Assembly (NCBI GenBank): GCA_951213105.1
Contig: OX578146.1
Coordinates: forward strand, 115,532,387 to 115,596,386
Direction of reading: 5' to 3'
Length of the DNA: 64,000 nucleotides
DNA from: Amaurobius ferox
Lineage: Eukaryota; Arthropoda; Arachnida; Araneae; Amaurobiidae
Shown: in pieces, positions 46,590-59,989 of the stretch
Layout of the letters: the number at the start of each line of letters is the position of its first letter
How positions within the stretch are numbered: position 1 is the stretch's first letter
Program-made: the position numbers and the translations under genes
Notes under the pieces: model-generated
What the model was told of the DNA's origin: nothing
The model's database searches: none
Seen by the model: the letters and a program-made list of their open reading frames with translations, nothing else

Positions 46590-48000
46590 CAACACACAAC
46601 ATAAAATGTCTCCGGAGGGACTTTGCCCCCACCCCACCCCTTTGAATGCATGTCTTAAAGAACCACCGAATAAGACGAAATATTGCGAACTTGGCGAGGA
46701 ATTCAGATAATCTAAGCGATTGAACAATAATTGTCAGAGTTATGTAGGTTTCCGGAAATTTTCCAAAGAGGGATTTGGATGCTGCTCCGAGAGCGATGGT
46801 ATGTGATAAGAAAAATCATCTAAATGGTAAATATAAGGATGTTGAAGATACTTCTTTATGAATTTGTTGAGCATTTAGCTGATGTTCTATTGCAGTGTTT
46901 TTCAAACATTTTTTTGGTAGGGGAACTCTTTTGATGATGACACCTCAAATTGATGACTGCACTCCATTATATGAAAATGTACATTGTGGTCCAAAATATG
47001 CATTCTAAATTTTACGCGTTTGCCTTTTATTTTTAAGAAAATTTACACGAAATATCACGTTGCTGAATCCCTGGAATACTGTCGAGAAACTCCGAGGTTC
47101 CGCGAACACACTTTGCAAAACTCTGCTCTATTATAATTAACTGTTGTGCTTGTTTGTGACTCGTTTACGTAACTGTGAAACCAGAAATTTATTACAAAGG
47201 TTTTGTATAAAGTAAGATGCAAAAGAAAATTCTATAAATAGCGAATTCCGGAGCTCACTAAAGCTGAAATCATCGATTTATACGAACATCTTAAAAATGT
47301 GTCTGTCTGTAGTATTATTGATTACAGCTGCTTATTCTCCCCGTTCACCACTATAAAAAATTATGTTTCCTAAATAATTTTTAATTCCGGAATAATATTT
47401 GTATTATTATCCCCAAAATGTTTCGAATGATTCTAACATTTACTAATAATAATTTCATGATAACTTAACGATATTTGAGAACATTTAACAACTGTCACAT
47501 TGCATAGTAAAACTTTCAAAATTATTAACAAAAATTATTATCTCAACGAATCGTGAATTGAACTAAAAATGAACTTCTTAAAATATCATAAAAATTTTAT
47601 AACTATTGCAATTAAATAGTAAGAAATTGATTGAAATACAAATATTTGTTTTTCAGATTGAAAAACTTGAATACCATCTTTGACTTCGGACCTCAAACCA
47701 AAATCCTTAATTTAAAAGCACAACTGTTAGATCCCGTTTCAGTTATAAAATGAATATTAGTTACATTTACATATCATCAATGCTGCCACAATAACTTTTA
47801 ATATAGATTGTTCTTTTACTTTGTAAAATTATTCTCTTGACAAAATATGCAATCTTACAATTCTATACATTATTTCTATAATCCGTGAAAGTTGAAAAAT
47901 GTTGTGATAAATAATATTTAATTAGAATATCTTACTAATATGATTAGAATAAGAATAAATAAATTACTACTAAACGGCGCAAAATACTGAATCATGAAAC
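46590..48000. other. Non-coding stretch
   Basis: AT-rich; no gene recognised. Confidence 0.5.
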
Positions 48001-48004
48001 TTTA

Positions 48005-48056
48005 TTTGATTGTTCTTGTCTTTCTCACTCTCTCTCTCTCTCTCACTCTCTCTCTG
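48005..48056. repeat. (CT)n microsatellite
   Basis: TCTCACTCTCTCTC run with small interruptions. Confidence 0.9.
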
Positions 48057-48089
48057 AAAGAATTTTGGTTCTATATTTTCAGTCCCAGT

Positions 48090-48760
48090 TCATAAGAATT
48101 TTAAAAAATTCCACATCACACCACTATGATTATTTAATTATTGCAATCTGAAAATTCCGGAGGATGCAGCTTTAAGTTCAAAAGCTTGGATTTTGAAAGA
48201 ACTATTTTTCTGAACTGGCTAGGAAGAGAACTTAGATAAATTATGTGGATTCAACATCAAATTTTGAAATAAATAGGGTGATTTACCTTGCATTTCCATC
48301 TTAAGTTCCTTTTCCACTTCCGGGTCAAAAATTTTCTATGAAACATCTATTTCTCATGATTCGTTATCGTTAGAACTTCGCTCAGACAGTGACTTATATG
48401 AATGCAGGATCAAATTACGTAAGGGTTTGGTGGTCTCAATAAGGATTTTCACTGCAGTTCGGAAGATGTCACTTCGGATTCAAAATTTTCATTCTTTGCA
48501 ACATATGTTATTCAGTATCGGATATAGATATTGAATAGATGGTGATTGATATGGATTAAGCAACAAATTCTAGAAGGGAATGAGCCGTTCACTAAAGGTT
48601 TCCACTGCATTCATTTTTCCCGATTCCGGTTCAACATTTTCCTTTTCCTTAAACGTCTATTTCTCAGAATATACTATTAATAGAGCTTAGATGATAACTG
48701 ATATGGATTTAGCAGTAAGTTCCTTTAGGGGGGGGGGGGGTAAAATGATGCACTAAGCAT
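48090..48760. repeat. Degenerate tandem array, ~153-bp period
   Basis: The phase marker TATGGATT-AGCA-CAAATTC recurs at ~48242, 48397, 48550 and 48702. Other shared pieces are TTTCCACTGCATT, CACTTCCGATTC, ACATTTTC and CTATTTCTCA-AAT. A G-run follows at ~48728. No coding sense. Confidence 0.6.
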
Positions 48761-48891
48761 AATATAATAATAACGTTCGGTTCTAAAGATTCCACTTCCG
48801 ATTCCAGAAATGGCATCTGAACGATTGCGTCAAAACTGAAGTGTACAGTATACACTCCATTTGCCACCATTGCATAATTATTTTGCATACT

Positions 48892-49028
48892 ACTTTCCTT
48901 ATATACATAATGTATAAGGAAAGTATTGTGACGGGGTCGAAAATTCGAATTCGAGTTTTCGACGGGAGAGCATGTTTCAAGCATCCCTGATCACGAATCA
49001 AACATTTTTGAAGTGATGTCTGTGTGTC

Positions 49029-49076
<48 letters not shown>

Positions 49077-49858
49077 TATGTGTGTGTGTGTGTGTGTCAG
49101 TGAGTCTGTGGAGACGATAACTAACGAACGAATGAACCGATTCGAACCAAATTTGGTACAAAAATCACAATCCGCAAACACTGGAAGCCTATTGTTTTTA
49201 TACGTAATCGAATGTTCAGAACCCCCCTAAATTTTCGAATGAAATTTTGAAAAAATCGTCAAAAAATCAAAACCGCTAATAAAGTTACGCAAATAGACAT
49301 TTCTTATGTAAATTTTCATTAGAAAACGATTGGCATAAATTTTAGAACGCTAACATGAACCGTTCTCGAGATATTGTGCATTTTTCAAAAAAATTATGAA
49401 AAAGTCACATAAAAAAAAAAATTCCTATTGAGAAACATGTTCACTTTTCATATGTAATACCATGCGATAAATTGAGTGACATCATTCTAGTGGATCTAGC
49501 TCGTTCCATTCATGAAAAAATATACTTTGAATAATACTTTTGTATTTGAACGCCAATAGTCATTTATCTGCTGTAAGAATAACTTTTTTCTTAGTGCATA
49601 ACGCTTGGCGATATTTTGGCGACGAATTTGGCGGAATGTCGCCAACTTGGCGACTTTTTTGAAATGTTGCCAAATTAATGAAAATCGCGCCAAATGGATA
49701 AAAATGATGCTAAATCAATGAAAATGACGACTAATTGTCGAAAATTCAATATCTTGGAAAGAATATTAGTATCTACTATAAGAAAAACCTATTTTTTACT
49801 GTAAAAGTAGTAAATTCATTACATTATATAAGGAAAGTCATGTGTTGCCCACATCAGA
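48892..49858 (-). mobile_element. Helentron-like family F2, full-length copy
   Basis: Minus strand: starts TCTGATGTGGGCAACACATG (right edge) and ends with the hairpin ending GGAAAGT (left edge). The interior has the (TG)n tract at ~49034-49100 and the AATATCTCGAGAACGG segment. Flanked by an A-run on the 5' side. Open frames through the TG tract are by-products. Confidence 0.75.
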
Positions 49859-51804
49859 TTTTTTTTATTTTATAATTCCTTCTAAAAGTGTTTTATCCAT
49901 AAGTATTTTCATGTGATTACTCACAGATGCTTGATAAACATTACTGCTTCTATCCAAACATTTTGGCAGTGATTTGGGAATTATTATACACAAACTCTTT
50001 TATATGTTTAATTGCAATATAATTCAGAAAATTAAAAATAAAATTTATAATATGAAATCACTCTAAAAAATGTCTATATATAAGTTTATTATAGCTCTAT
50101 TATTTTAGAAACATGGCCAAAAATTTTTAGGTTATGATATATAATAAAGTTTAATTTCAGATTGGTAAAATTACAGGATAGGGGTTGTATATATAATCCG
50201 AATAAATGTACAAAAAACATAAATATACTAAATAGTTTAGTCAAAAACTAAGTGTACATACAACTTTTGGCAGTATTGCCATATTAGTCGAAAAGTAGCA
50301 GATTAAGCTACTTTACAATGTTTTTGAAACTTTTTAGGCTACTTCACTTTTTGCCGATGCGATTTTCTGCTACATCTAGCTAAATATGTATCTCTGTTTT
50401 AAAACCGAAACATAAGTTTTGCTTTTCTTCACCAATATTTTGTTTTTCTTTACTCTTTTAATATTATTGCCCCAAACTAAAAAATAACAGATAAGTTATG
50501 GTTCAATGCAGATGAAATTTGTAAAATATGCTATTTTTTTTATTACCGTCACCCTTGATTCTGTAGTTATCGTTGATATTTGTTAATGGTGGCTAAAGAT
50601 GCAATTTTGTGACTCCCCAAGTGAAAGTTCGGCTGCAAATTAATAATCGGTTCCATGAGTACGTGAGTTTCACATAACAGATTTAAAACGAAATGCAAGT
50701 TGATGATGCCGCTGATGCTCTTTACAAAGCATGCAAAATATAACTTAAGGCTCAATATTGCTCAAATTCATTAACAGCTGGCTATCAGAATGAGTTGCAT
50801 AAAGAACGAAACCGGTTCACTGATGCTGTATGTTGAGAGTTCTTCTATTTCGATTGGAAGTTATACGCGTCGGAATCAAAAATGTTAAATATTTATTTTA
50901 TATGTGAATTTTTATTACAAATGCGAGTGACATGCATTTTTGAACAATGTATCATACAGTTTTGAGAAATTGCATGTTTTTGAATAAATTTATCAAAAAC
51001 TTTACGTATAATTAACGAAAAGTATTACATATTGTTATGGATTAAATCTATTCACATAATTCTCTGGATCTGGCCCATTCTGTTCACCAGAAAATACACT
51101 TTTTGTTTTGATGCCAACAAATTGCCTGCGCGTTTATCTCTGAAATGGAACTTCCAATCGGTCAACAGACAACATTGGTTTTTCACTAGAAATCAGTCGT
51201 TCAAAAGGCTTTTTGTACGGATGACTATGGTAACCTTATTTAGTATGAAAAATTTTGATGTGTTCGATTTTCAGCCTGTTTCGATCAAAATGCAATTCAT
51301 TTCTTTTAGCTCATGAGAAGGAAAATATACTAGAATATTTTTAAAATAGAACAAGAAAGATCAATCATGCATAAGCATTGATTATGAAACACTTTCCAAC
51401 TGAAATGTAATTTCATTTAAAAATTTCTAAAATGTGATTCATTCAGTGGTAATATCTTTTACATTATCACAGTACTACAGTAATTTATTATACTTAAATA
51501 TTTAAAACTGTATCGAAATATAAATCATCTGATTCTTTATGCAAAATCAATGAATATTTCATTCATATAACTTGTATTCCAGACTCCAGAGCTAAATAAT
51601 TTTGTGTGAAAAAAATTCAGCGATTCTTATGTAATTCATCTTACAATCGCTTGAGATATTTGCATTCTGCATATGTTCAAATTAGGCTTCCTTGAAGAAA
51701 TAATAAAAGTTTAGGGATCATTTAAAATCACAACTATTGTAATTGCATAGGCACGGAATTTAGATACACAGATAATACACAGATAATATATATGTGTATG
51801 TGTA
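49859..51804. other. Non-coding stretch
   Basis: No gene recognised. Confidence 0.5.
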
Positions 51805-52628
51805 TGTACTCAAAGTATTGCAATCGTGCCGAAGATCGGAACTCGAATTTTCAAAGGATCTACACGTTTTGGGACTTCTAGAACACGAAAAAACTACTTT
51901 TAGGAAAACGTCTGTGTGTGTAAGGGTGTATCTGTGTATGTTTCTGTGTGTCTGTGTGGATATTACATCCACTCTAATTGAAAAACTAATGGACCGAATT
52001 TCATACAATTTGGTAGGTATGTTTTTTGTGGGAAATCCTGATGTTCATTAGATTATAGTACGATTCGTAATAAAAGAATCTGCCTTCTTTGCGAAATGGC
52101 CGCAGAAATTGCCTTTATCCACTCTAGCTAAAAACTAATGAACCAAATTTAACAAAATTTGGAGTATAATATTTCAATAACCTACAAGTGATTTATATAC
52201 CAAATTTAACAAAATTTTGTATATAAATCATTTGTAGGTTATTCTACTACGATTCGGGAAAAAGGAACGGGCTATTTTTGCGAAATGGCCAGCAAAAATC
52301 GTTATATATAAAAATAAAAGACTACGTGTGCTCAATTATATCAATTAAATTCCTATTTTATATGTGATTTTTGACAACAAAAAGAATAAGACTAACCCCA
52401 TTACTCTAGGACTAGCCGTTCTTGAGATATTCTAGTTTTTTCGCGTTTTCGCTACGCCACCTTTGACAATAAGTCCAGCTATCAAATGAGAACCAAATTT
52501 AAGTTTAACGTGTAAATGCAATGTCATTTAAAATACTTATGTTGTGCAGATAAACTCAAATTATCATTGAATAAATAAAGAGAACGAATATGAGTCTGCA
52601 GAGAAAGACATGTGCTGTCCACATCAGA
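51805..52628 (-). mobile_element. Helentron-like family F1 copy
   Basis: Reverse orientation, 5' end at 52628 (TCTGATGTGGACAGCACATG). The 3' terminal hairpin is decayed. It contains a local inverted duplication (52176-52200 against 52219-52243, 25-bp arms) in place of the usual direct internal unit. Confidence 0.7.
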
Positions 52629-53335
52629 ATTTTTAACAATATTACACCAATGATTTATAGAAGTGAACGGGGATTATTTTCAGGCCATTTCGAAAAAAAT
52701 GTATGATCTATATTTAAAGATCCATCAAATTTTTGTCGAATAAAATGTTCAACAAATTTAAGCTGTGTACCAAATTTTAACTCTCTAGGACGTAGGAAAG
52801 TGCATTTAAAATGCCACCAATTAAATTTATCAAGAAGAGTTATATAAAATTAAAAAAAAATGAAAAATTGTTATCTACCAAATTTATTTTAAAATATGAA
52901 GCCACTCCAATATGCAAAACGTTTAAATAAATGGAGAGATATTTATTATATAATATCTCTCTCTTTTCTTTCTGGAAGATATCCCAAAGTCAGAATTTAA
53001 TTGAATTTGTTTTTTTCCCTATATTAAATATTTTTTTTAATTAAAAAACTACTTAACATATTTTACTGAATTTTTTTTTATATATTCTATGGGATAATGT
53101 GAATATTTCCTAAAAATTTCGAAGCAATTCGTGAATTTTAAATTTACTTAAAAAATGTTTGAAAAATTAGGTCCCATAGGGTTCAATGTATTTCATTTTT
53201 TCAACCCGGGTTCAATAAAAAACTAATTGGGTGATATTATTTATTTATATTCCCATAGGTCCTACAGACCGTCTGAACAACATACTAAAATTTCATTTTG
53301 ATAAACTCATTTTTACGGCAGTTATCGTGCTAACG

Positions 53336-53389
<54 letters not shown>

Positions 53390-53827
53390 ATGAACAAAGT
53401 CATAAACACTTTTCAACTTTGTTGTAAAGTGTTAAAAATCGAACTATGAAGTGGACATAGATAATGAAACAGACATATGGTGTAAAAAATGTAAAAAAAT
53501 TATTATTAATATGCAAAATAACTACAAATATTGAAGACTAAGGCTCCTTAATATACAAGTTGGCGCAAAAGCGACTATCTTGATCACCATGTCGGCTTTT
53601 TTTCCTTCAAACAACTTGTTAACTCTGCCTTTTATAACCATATAAAGACTCCTTTATAAATTTCTTGTTTTATCTTTATCTTTTAAGCTTTTTGCTGTTA
53701 AAAATGTAAGTAAAGTTATGCGCTAAAATTTCCTGTATATTTACAAAAGATTGATTATCAGTGATTGACAATCACTAATTATTTGATAACTGTTAAAACT
53801 GCAATGTGACCGAAAATACGATTTTTT
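52629..53827. other. Non-coding stretch with (GACA)n
   Basis: AT-rich. A clean (ACAG)n microsatellite lies at ~53335-53390. Sequence before it has degenerate similarity to the F1/F2 style (CCATTTCG, TTTTACGGCAG), without clear ends. Confidence 0.55.
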
Positions 53828-53981
53828 ACTTTCCTTATATACATAATATATAAGGAAAGTATTGTGACGGGGTCGAAAATTCGAATTCGAGTTTTCGACG
53901 GGAGAGCACGTTTCAAGCATCCCTGATCACGAATCAAACATTTTTGAAGTGATGTCTGGGTGTGTGTGTGTGTGTGTGAAA

Positions 53982-54020
<39 letters not shown>

Positions 54021-54849
54021 TGTGGAGACGATAACTGACGAACGAATGGACCGATTCGAACCAAATTTGGTACAAAAATCACAATCCGTAAACACTGGAA
54101 GCCTATTGTTTTTATACGCAATCGAATGTTCAGAACCCCCCTAGATTTTCGAATGAAAATTTGAAAAAATCGTCAAAAAATCAAAATCACTAATAAAGTT
54201 ACGCAAATAGATATTTCTTATGTAATTTTTTATTAGAAAACGATTGACATAAATTTTAGAACGCTAACATGAACCGTTTTCGAGATATTGCACATTTTTC
54301 AAAAAAAATATCAAAAAGTCATATAAAATTGAAAAAAAATCTTGTTGAGAAACATGTTCACTTTTCATATGTAATACCATGCGATAAATTGGGTGACATC
54401 ATTCTCGTAGATCTAGCTTGTTCCATTCATGAAAAAAGATACTTTGAGTAATACTTTTGTATTTGAACGCCAATAATCATTTATCTGCTGTAAGAATAAC
54501 TTATTTCTTCGTCCATAACGCTTGGCGAGATTTTGGCAACAAAATTGGCGGAATGTCGCCAACTTGGCGACTTTTTGAAATGTTGCCAAATTAACGAAAA
54601 TCTCGCCAAATGGATAAAAATGACGCTAAATCAATGAAAATGACCACTAATTGTCGAAAATTCAATATCTTGGAAAGAATATTAGTATCTACTATAAGAA
54701 AAACCTATTTTTACTTTCCTTATATACAATAATGTATAAGGAAAGTATTGTGACGGGGTCGAAAATTCGAATTCGAGTTTTCGACGGGAGAGCACGTTTC
54801 AAGCATCCCTGATCACGAATCAAACATTTTTGAAGTGATGTCTGTGTGT

Positions 54850-54926
<77 letters not shown>

Positions 54927-55783
54927 TATGTGTGTGTGTGTGTGTGTGTGTGTCAGTGAGTCTGTGGAGACGATAACTGACGAACGAATGGACCGATTCG
55001 AACCAAATTTGGTACAAAAATCACAATCCGTAAACACTGGAAGCCTATTGTTTTTATACGTAATCGAATGTTCAGAACCCCCCTAAATTTTCGAATGAAA
55101 TTTTGAAAAAATCGTCAAAAAATCAAAACCGCTAATAAAGTTACGCAAATAGACATCTCTTATGTAATTTTTCATTAGAAAACGATTGGCATAAATTTTA
55201 GAACGCTAACATGAACCGTTCTCGAGATATTGTACATTTTTCAAAAAAATAATGAAAAAGTCACATAAAAAAAAAATTCCTATTGAGAAACATGTTCACT
55301 TTTCATATGTAATACCATGCGATAAATTGAGTGACATCATTCTCGTGGATCTAGCTCGTTCCATTCATGAAAAAATATACTTTGAGTAATACTTTTGTAT
55401 TTGAACGCCAATAGTCATTTATCAGCTGTAAGAATGACTTTTTTCTTAGTGCATAACGCTTGGCGAGATTTTGGCGACAAATTTGGCGGAATGTCGCCAA
55501 CTTGGCGATTTTTTTGAAATGTTGCCAAATTAATGAAAATCTCCCCAAATGGACAAAAATGATGCTAAATCAATGAAAATGACGACTAATCGTCGAAAAT
55601 TCAATATCTTGGAAAGAATATTAGTATCTACTATAAGAAAAACCAAATTTTTTACTGTAAAAGTAGTAAATCCATTACATTATATAAGGAAAGTCATGTG
55701 TTGCCCACATCAGATTTTTTTTACTGTAACAGTAGTAAATTCATTACATTATATAAGGAAAGTCATGTGTTGCCCACATCAGA
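53828..55783 (-). mobile_element. Helentron-like family F2 copy interrupted by another F2 copy
   Basis: The outer copy starts (3' hairpin) at 53828 and runs to 54712. Its missing 5' terminal piece, ACTGTAACAGTAGTAAATTC through CATCAGA, is found at ~55721-55783, beyond a complete second F2 copy. The break lies in the T-run between CCTATTTTT and ACTGTAAC. Confidence 0.7.
54713..55714 (-). mobile_element. Helentron-like family F2, nested full-length copy
   Basis: Complete copy, hairpin end ACTTTCCTTATATAC at 54713, 5' end CATCAGA at 55714 (plus-strand reading), with a long (TG)n tract. It is inserted in the A-tract (T-run on this strand) of the outer F2 copy. Confidence 0.75.
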
Positions 55784-55879
55784 TTTTTTATATACGGTAT
55801 CAACTGTATTAATACTACATCTCTTTTATTAATTCAATGTTTCTGTGATTACACAATGCGATTTGTTATTTAACCCACA

Positions 55880-55995
55880 GATATACATGCATAATATTTT
55901 ATGGTTTACAATCTAATAAACGTTTTATTATATTACTGCAAATTAGTATTTCTAATTATCTCTTGGTCTAATTACTGTAATTATATTTTATAACT
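55880..55995 (+). repeat. Interspersed repeat family F7, diverged copy
   Basis: Contains GGTTTACAATCTAATAAA and AATTACTGTAATTATATTTT, matching the copy at 45050. From 55996 to 56374 nothing else is recognised. Confidence 0.4.
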
Positions 55996-56851
55996 CAACG
56001 TAATCACATAATACGGTAGGAAGTAAATTTCACGATAAATTTTATAGGTCGTCATTTTCAGTAGACAGTATAACTTCTGGATATATTTTTGATGATATTT
56101 TCTATGTAAATGTGTTATACAATTGCGGCTTGTAACAAATGCCATGCTATTATTTGGTAATAAACTATAATACATTACCTAGACTTATTTAATTTAGTGA
56201 TCATCTTGAGAATATTTCCTTTTACATAAAAGACATACAACTCTGATTGCTATACACTTTTAGTAATATAACTACATCTTAACTCTATGTTAATTGTAAA
56301 CAGTAGACGCGATTCTAACACCGCATTGTAACTTTTCATATTGCCTTTCAATTGAATTATAATCTTAAAAAAAATATGATGTAGGCAGCGCATGACTTGT
56401 TCTGCAGACTCAAATTATTTTCCTATTTCTTTCTTTAATAATGCATTATATTGAGCGCGTATAATTATTTGAAATTAAACTAAATTTGCAATTTATTTAA
56501 GTTTCCGTTTTCATTTGACGACTGGACATATTTCCAAAGGTGACGTAGCGAAAATACGGAAAAACTAACATAACTCAAGAACTATTTATCCTAGAGTTAC
56601 GGGATTGATCTTATTCTATCCGTCATCTAAAATTACGTATCAAGCATTTAATTGATACATTTGAGCATACGTAGTTTTTAATTTTAGATTTTAACAAATT
56701 CCGCAAGCCATTTCGTAAAACAGCAGGTTCTTTATTTCTGAAAAAGTACCAACTGTAATCAGAACCAGAATATCGCAGAGGTGACTTCTCTACTGGATTT
56801 TGTGAAATTCGTTCAATCAGTTTTTCAACTAGTGTGGATTCCTACGATTAT

Positions 56852-58049
56852 GGCGAAGGTGCGATACTGTAGGATGTCAATTCCAAAAGCATCATAAAAA
56901 AATCTGATGTGGGCAACACATGACTTTCCTTATACAATGCAATGAATTTACTACTTTTACAGTAAAAAAATAGGTTTTTCTTATAGTAGATACTTATATT
57001 CCTTCCAAGATATTGAATTTTCAACAATCAGTCGTCATTTTCATTGATTTAGCGTCATTTTAATCCATTTGGAGAGATTTTTGTTAATTTGACAACAATT
57101 CAGAAAGTCGCCAAGTTGGCGACATTCCGCCAAATCTCGCTAAGCTTTACTGACGGAGAAATAAGCTATTCTTATAACAGATAAATGAGTATTGGCTTTC
57201 AAATGCAAAAGAATTACTCGAAGTATCTTTTCTCATGAATAGAACGAGCTAGATCCACGAGAATAAGGTCATCCAATTTATCGCATGGTATTACATATGA
57301 AAAGTGAACATGTTTCTCAATAGGAAATATATATTTTTTATTTTTTATATATTTTTGATAATTTTTTTGAAAAATGTGCAATATCTCGAGAACGGTTCAT
57401 GTTAGCGTTCTAAAATGTATGATAATCGTTTTCTAATGAAGTATTACATAAGAAATGTCTATTTGCGTAACTTTATTAGCGGTTTTGATTTTTTGACGAT
57501 TATTTCAAAATTTCACTCGAAAATTTAGGGGGGTTCTGAACAATCGATTACGTTTAAAAACAATAGGCTTTCAGTGTTTACGGATTGTGATTTTTGTAAC
57601 AAATTTCGTTTGAATCGGTCCATTCGTTCGTCAGTTATCGTCTCCACAGACTCACTGACACACACACACACACACATACATCATTTCAAAAATGTCTGAT
57701 TCGTGATCAGGGATGCTTGAAACGTGCTCTCCCGTCGAAAACTCGAATTCGAATTTTCGACCCCGTCACAATACTTTCCTTATACATTATGTATATAAGG
57801 AAAGTAATATAACTTTATTTACAAAAACATAATTAAAAAAGATATAATACAACGTGCGTACATAGTAGTCATCGGAAATACGAATGATGGAGGAATGAAT
57901 ACTGAAAATGTTCTGTGCTGCCTTTTATGTGCCTAGGCAGAGGTGATGCGTCACATGTAAATATCAGAGAGTCTCTGTGGGGATCAAGAAAGAAGGTTTT
58001 TATGTTAATCGCATTTATGCTATCCGCTTGATCTGCAGAAGTGCCGACA
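56852..58049 (-). mobile_element. LTR-like insertion (~295 bp) carrying an F2 copy
   Basis: Without the F2 element the insert is ~295 bp. On the minus strand it starts TGTCGGCACTTC, has a TATA-like ACATAAAAGG and a polyadenylation-type AATAAA, as in a solo LTR. It does not end in CA, and a 9-bp duplication is long for an LTR element, so a DNA transposon is possible. Confidence 0.35.
56903..57805 (+). mobile_element. Helentron-like family F2, full-length copy
   Basis: Starts TCTGATGTGGGCAACACATG after AAAAAAA and ends with the hairpin CTTTCCTTATACAT/ATGTATATAAGGAAAG. Opposite orientation to the copies at 48892 and 53828. Confidence 0.75.
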
Positions 58050-58333
58050 TACGATTATCGCGGGCCATTTTAGAAAAAGGTATCCTTTCAGTATCCTACC
58101 AAAATCTAATCAGCACCAAGGTAACCCCCAAGAGACTTATCTACCAAATTGTGTAAAATTTGGTTCAATAAATTTTCTATACAGACAGACACACACACAT
58201 ATACGTTACGCTAAAGATACTTATTATGATTCTAACGTGCTCAAAACGTGTAGATCTACCGAAAACTCATTTTTCCGATTTTGACACGATTCCAATACAT
58301 TCCCTACACATTACATTAGAGGGACAATAAAAA

Positions 58334-59989
58334 TACTTTTCTAATTCGAGATTTTGATGCCAATATACGTTTTTTGATCTGAATACGTTTTGACTATTTT
58401 TAGAGTGATGTCCGTCTGTCTGCGGTCGATTTCTTGGTCACACGATATCTGCCAAAAATATGAATGGATTTTCACGAAATTTTATATCCGGATTTGTTAT
58501 TGAAACAACTAGAACTAGATGGAATTTTTTGAAATCTGAGGGAAAACTTTGAAGTTTTATTTATTCTTACCATAACAACATGGGACAATATTGGACATAC
58601 ATAATTATGCGTAAAAGGGTTAATTTATAGCGTGATGATCACGAAACGTGATAGTTTTAATCATTGTAGTAAAAAATAGTCGGGATACAATTTTTATATT
58701 TATGACATTATTAGCCCCCCACACCTTGTTTCCCACCCGATAGGGTACATTATGAAACTTGGTATCAATCGAAATATTTTACAAGGCCTTTAAAATGAAG
58801 GTAACATGCTATCGTTGTGATCGCTTGAATCAACAATACAGATTTTTACGCATTTTTTTTAAATTAAAAAAAAAATCGTCAACTACTTAAAATGGATTCT
58901 GATGTGAGAAAATCGAATTAAGCCATACTCCAATTTATTTATTATACGAGACGAAAAACCTAATTTTAAAAATACATCACGAAATTTAACATTTAAATAT
59001 TTAATAATGATAAACTTCTCTACAAGTTAGTGAATATAATAACATAAACAACTTATGTGACAGAATAATTAATCCACTCAATTACACAAAGCAACTGTAA
59101 TTTTCTTCTAAGTTTACTAAAAGCGAAACCCGCAATTTAAAATTCAATTACAGGGATAAAATCTCGCATCATTTCTCGATCTATATTATCTTTTTTTAAA
59201 GAAAAGCTACTCAGATTTCGCATTAAATATTTAATAACTTAATACCCGCATAAATAATTTAAATCTATTCTAAACTACCACCGTATTTTAGTAGAGGAGA
59301 ATTTCATCGTTTCTAATTCTAAGTTAGGGATTAGGAGGTCCTAGGGGGAATTAAAAATATTTTAATCAATTCAGGAATGTTAGTTTTAAAAATGTTTCTT
59401 ATTTTTGTGAATAAAATTGTGTTCTTATAAAGTAGTTCTAAGTTAAAACTAATAAATGGTTTCAATTTCTGTACGTCTCAAACCCAGTCTATCATTATGG
59501 CAAAAAAAAAAAACAGGTCATGCGGAAATGCACCTTACCCACACACACACACACACACACGCACCACGTAATCAACCGCACCACAATACTAAAAATTTCA
59601 TTAACGATAATAGTAACAATTAACAATATTAATATATTATATATTGTTAGTAGAGCAGGATTAGAGGAAAATAAATAATACCGTGAAAAAAATAAATACC
59701 GAAATTCGTCGAGCGTTCGTCAAATGTTATAAAAAATCGTACGCATTCCGTGAAAAGTTAAATTGCATTCCAACAGTGAATAAACATCGACTTATAAACT
59801 TCTTCAATGCAATAATTAAAATTGTGAGCATTTTAGTTAATTTTTCCTGCATTTTACATCTATTTGTAAAATCCTGTATCTCGAATAATATGGTTTTTTG
59901 CAAATTATTTGTACTTGGCAAAATATTAAGTTTATCATTTAAATATATGGCGTTTTGCTAAAGGACTGATGGGTTATGTATTTATTGCT
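58334..59989. other. Non-coding stretch
   Basis: No gene recognised. A (CA)n tract lies at ~59536-59563. A 92-codon open frame at 59683-59961 has no recognisable features. Confidence 0.5.

Larger units (their letters stand above)
56375..58333 (+). mobile_element. Helentron-like family F1 copy split by a nested insertion
   Basis: The 5' half is 56375-56842 (GATGTAGGCAGCGCATGACT ...); the 3' half is 58059-58333 (GGGCCATTTTAGAAAAAGG ... GTAGATCTACCGAAAACTC). The split carries the 9-bp duplication TACGATTAT on both sides (56843-56851, 58050-58058). Confidence 0.65.

Noticed and set aside
54835..55086. Open frames full of Val-Cys or His-Thr repeats (also at 49024 and 53779)
   Set aside because: Translations of (TG)n microsatellites inside Helentron-like elements.
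53828..55783. Tandem head-to-tail F2 array
   Set aside because: The apparent extra 5' end at 55721-55783 is the missing piece of the outer copy, so the second copy is nested, not tandem.
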